In this document: positions 15,491 to 16,559 of the stretch, piece by piece
Layout of the letters: every line of letters starts with the position of its first letter
Numbering within the stretch: the first letter of the stretch is position 1
NCBI GenBank assembly: GCA_002170005.2
Contig: NHGT02000003.1
Location: 12,825 to 29,383 of the forward strand
Direction: 5' to 3'
Source: a bacterium TMED144
Lineage (GTDB): Bacteria; Fidelibacterota; Marinisomatia; Marinisomatales; TCS55
Length of the DNA stretch: 16,559 bases
Notes under the pieces: model-generated
Told to the model about the DNA's origin: nothing
What the model saw: the letters and a program-made list of their open reading frames with translations, nothing else
The model's database searches: none
Translations under genes and position numbers: made by a program

Positions 15491-15518
15491 TTGAAAAGCT
15501 TAATAAATTAATTTTCAA
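15491..15518. promoter_or_regulatory. Interrupted dyad in the symporter / YyaL-like divergent spacer
   Basis: The left half is TTGAAAA, then GC, then TTAAT; the right half is ATTAA then TTTTCAA, around a two-base AA centre. Apart from the unpaired GC, all twelve positions are complementary. The dyad fills most of the 48-base spacer between the two divergent starts and ends two bases before the ATG at 15521. It could be an operator for a dimeric regulator controlling both genes. As plus-strand RNA it could also be a hairpin shielding the start codon. AT-rich DNA makes chance dyads common, so function is inference. Confidence 0.4.
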
Positions 15519-15520
15519 CT

Positions 15521-16559
15521 ATGCTAAATACAAGCACAGTAAAAATTAATACAATTCTAAATTTATTTTTTTTAACAACAATGGTTTTTTCCAATTTTGC
15601 CTTAGGGCAAGAAAAAGCTGAACATAATAAGGAAGCGAAATTTGTGAACAGATTGGAAGAGGAATCAAGTCCCTACTTATTGCAACATAAAAATAATCCT
15701 GTTGATTGGTATCCGTGGTCTGAAGAAGCTTTTAAAAAAGCAAAAGAGCTAGATATTCCAATTTTTTTATCTATTGGCTATTCAACATGTCACTGGTGCC
15801 ATGTCATGGAAAAAGAATCATTTGAAGATGAAGAGGTTGCTAAACTACTAAATGATAATTTCATATCCATTAAAGTTGATAAAGAAGAGAGGCCCGAAAT
15901 AGATCATATTTATATGACTGTATGTCAAGCAATGACAGGAAGAGGTGGATGGCCCTTAACAATTTTAATGAGTCCTGATAAACAGCCTTTTTTTGCTGGT
16001 ACTTATTTTCCAAAAAGAGGGCGCTTTGGTCGGCCCGGAATGATGGAACTAATACCATCAATTTCTGAAGCATGGAAAACTAAAAGAAAAGATCTAATTG
16101 AATCTGCAGATAAAATTGAAAAATTTTTGATAGAATCAAACAAAAAAACCATTGGCAACAATCTTAATGAAAGTATTCTAAACGATACATATTCTGTTTT
16201 CGTTGAAAGATATGATAGTGAGAATGGTGGATTCGGCACACAACCTAAATTCCCATCTCCTCAAAATATAATATTCTTACTTAGATATCATAAAATGACC
16301 GGAAATAAAACAGCGCTTGAAATGGCAGAGAAAACACTTATAAATATGCGAATGGGAGGGATATATGATCAGCTAGGATTTGGTTTTCATAGATATTCCA
16401 CTGATAAAGAATGGTTAGTTCCGCATTTTGAAAAAATGCTATATGATCAAGCAATGCTTTCTATAGCATACACAGAAGCTTATCATTTAACAAAAAAAGA
16501 TGTTTATAAAAAAATTGCGATTGAGATTCTTACTTATATCAAAAGAGATCTAACTGATA
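15521..16559 (+). CDS. YyaL/SPATA20-family thioredoxin-domain protein, secreted, 3' end cut
   Basis: A thioredoxin-like domain (DUF255) fused to an (alpha/alpha)6-barrel-like domain; the biochemical role of the family is not established. 346 codons are visible of about 690 expected, so the C-terminal half is missing. The N-terminus has a hydrophobic signal (about 10-25), with a likely cleavage after ALG at 29. The domain then begins with SSPYLLQHKNNPVDW (49-63). The redox motif is STCHWCHVM (88-96) with C90 and C93, and GGWPLT (142-147) holds the cis-proline. GGFGTQPKFP (236-245) and GGIYDQLGFGFHRYS (279-293) mark the barrel part, followed by PHFEKMLYDQA (301-311). No Shine-Dalgarno is visible before the ATG. 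The predicted export and the CxxC fit the envelope thiol theme of the DsbD and TlpA genes, but linkage in function is inference. Confidence 0.9.
   Translation, partial: MLNTSTVKINTILNLFFLTTMVFSNFALGQEKAEHNKEAKFVNRLEEESSPYLLQHKNNPVDWYPWSEEAFKKAKELDIPIFLSIGYSTCHWCHVMEKESFEDEEVAKLLNDNFISIKVDKEERPEIDHIYMTVCQAMTGRGGWPLTILMSPDKQPFFAGTYFPKRGRFGRPGMMELIPSISEAWKTKRKDLIESADKIEKFLIESNKKTIGNNLNESILNDTYSVFVERYDSENGGFGTQPKFPSPQNIIFLLRYHKMTGNKTALEMAEKTLINMRMGGIYDQLGFGFHRYSTDKEWLVPHFEKMLYDQAMLSIAYTEAYHLTKKDVYKKIAIEILTYIKRDLTD

Noticed and set aside
1..16559. Search for tRNA/rRNA genes, CRISPR arrays, IS ends and anti-phage or toxin-antitoxin systems
   Set aside because: Nearly all of the window is covered by recognised protein genes, and the four longest gaps (48-72 bases) are too small for such features. 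Nothing of the kind was seen.

Overview
This is an AT-rich bacterial chromosome segment (roughly one third G+C by eye) with almost no non-coding DNA. The longest gaps between genes are 72, 67, 56 and 48 bases, so no gene-free stretch reaches 300 bases. I see no tRNA or rRNA gene, no insertion sequence, prophage or CRISPR array. The content is mostly housekeeping. The gene set points to a Gram-negative organism of the Bacteroidetes/FCB type with a streamlined genome: two lipoproteins with a lipobox, DsbD, the order ileS - DksA/TraR zinc-finger protein - lspA, the long DAKRGD-type PyrF and an ATP-dependent PEP carboxykinase. A marine Marinimicrobia (SAR406)-like lineage is my best guess, but this is inference and the phylum is not proven.

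Region 1 (1-13419, minus strand). Twelve genes run in one direction with overlaps or tiny gaps. In transcription order they are pyrF, pyrE, a cyclophilin lipoprotein, dsbD, a TlpA/ResA-type lipoprotein, an HtrA/Deg protease, ileS, a DksA/TraR-type protein, lspA, an RluD-type pseudouridine synthase, a Xer-type tyrosine recombinase, and pckA, which is cut by the left edge. Within the run are three blocks: the last two steps of UMP synthesis; an envelope protein-folding and quality-control block (prolyl isomerase, disulfide reductant relay, chaperone-protease); and a translation/lipoprotein/RNA-modification block.

Region 2 (13420-14029, plus strand). A single GNAT-fold gene of unknown substrate starts divergently from pyrF, probably at a TTG codon. 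It ends 3 bases from the stop of the convergent next gene.

Region 3 (14033-16559). A sodium:solute symporter (minus) and a secreted thioredoxin-domain protein of the YyaL/SPATA20 family (plus, cut by the right edge) diverge from a 48-base spacer that carries a near-perfect dyad.

The most notable point is the isoleucyl-tRNA synthetase. Its class I HIGH signature is rearranged to Gly-Val-His-His, and its KMSKS loop reads Glu-Met-His-Lys-Ser. This matches the GXHH-type IleRS2 subset that I recall being linked to very strong mupirocin resistance. Secondary points are an AU-rich stem-loop before htrA, the dyad before the YyaL-like gene, and the unassigned acetyltransferase. I did not find a clearly new multi-gene system in this window.
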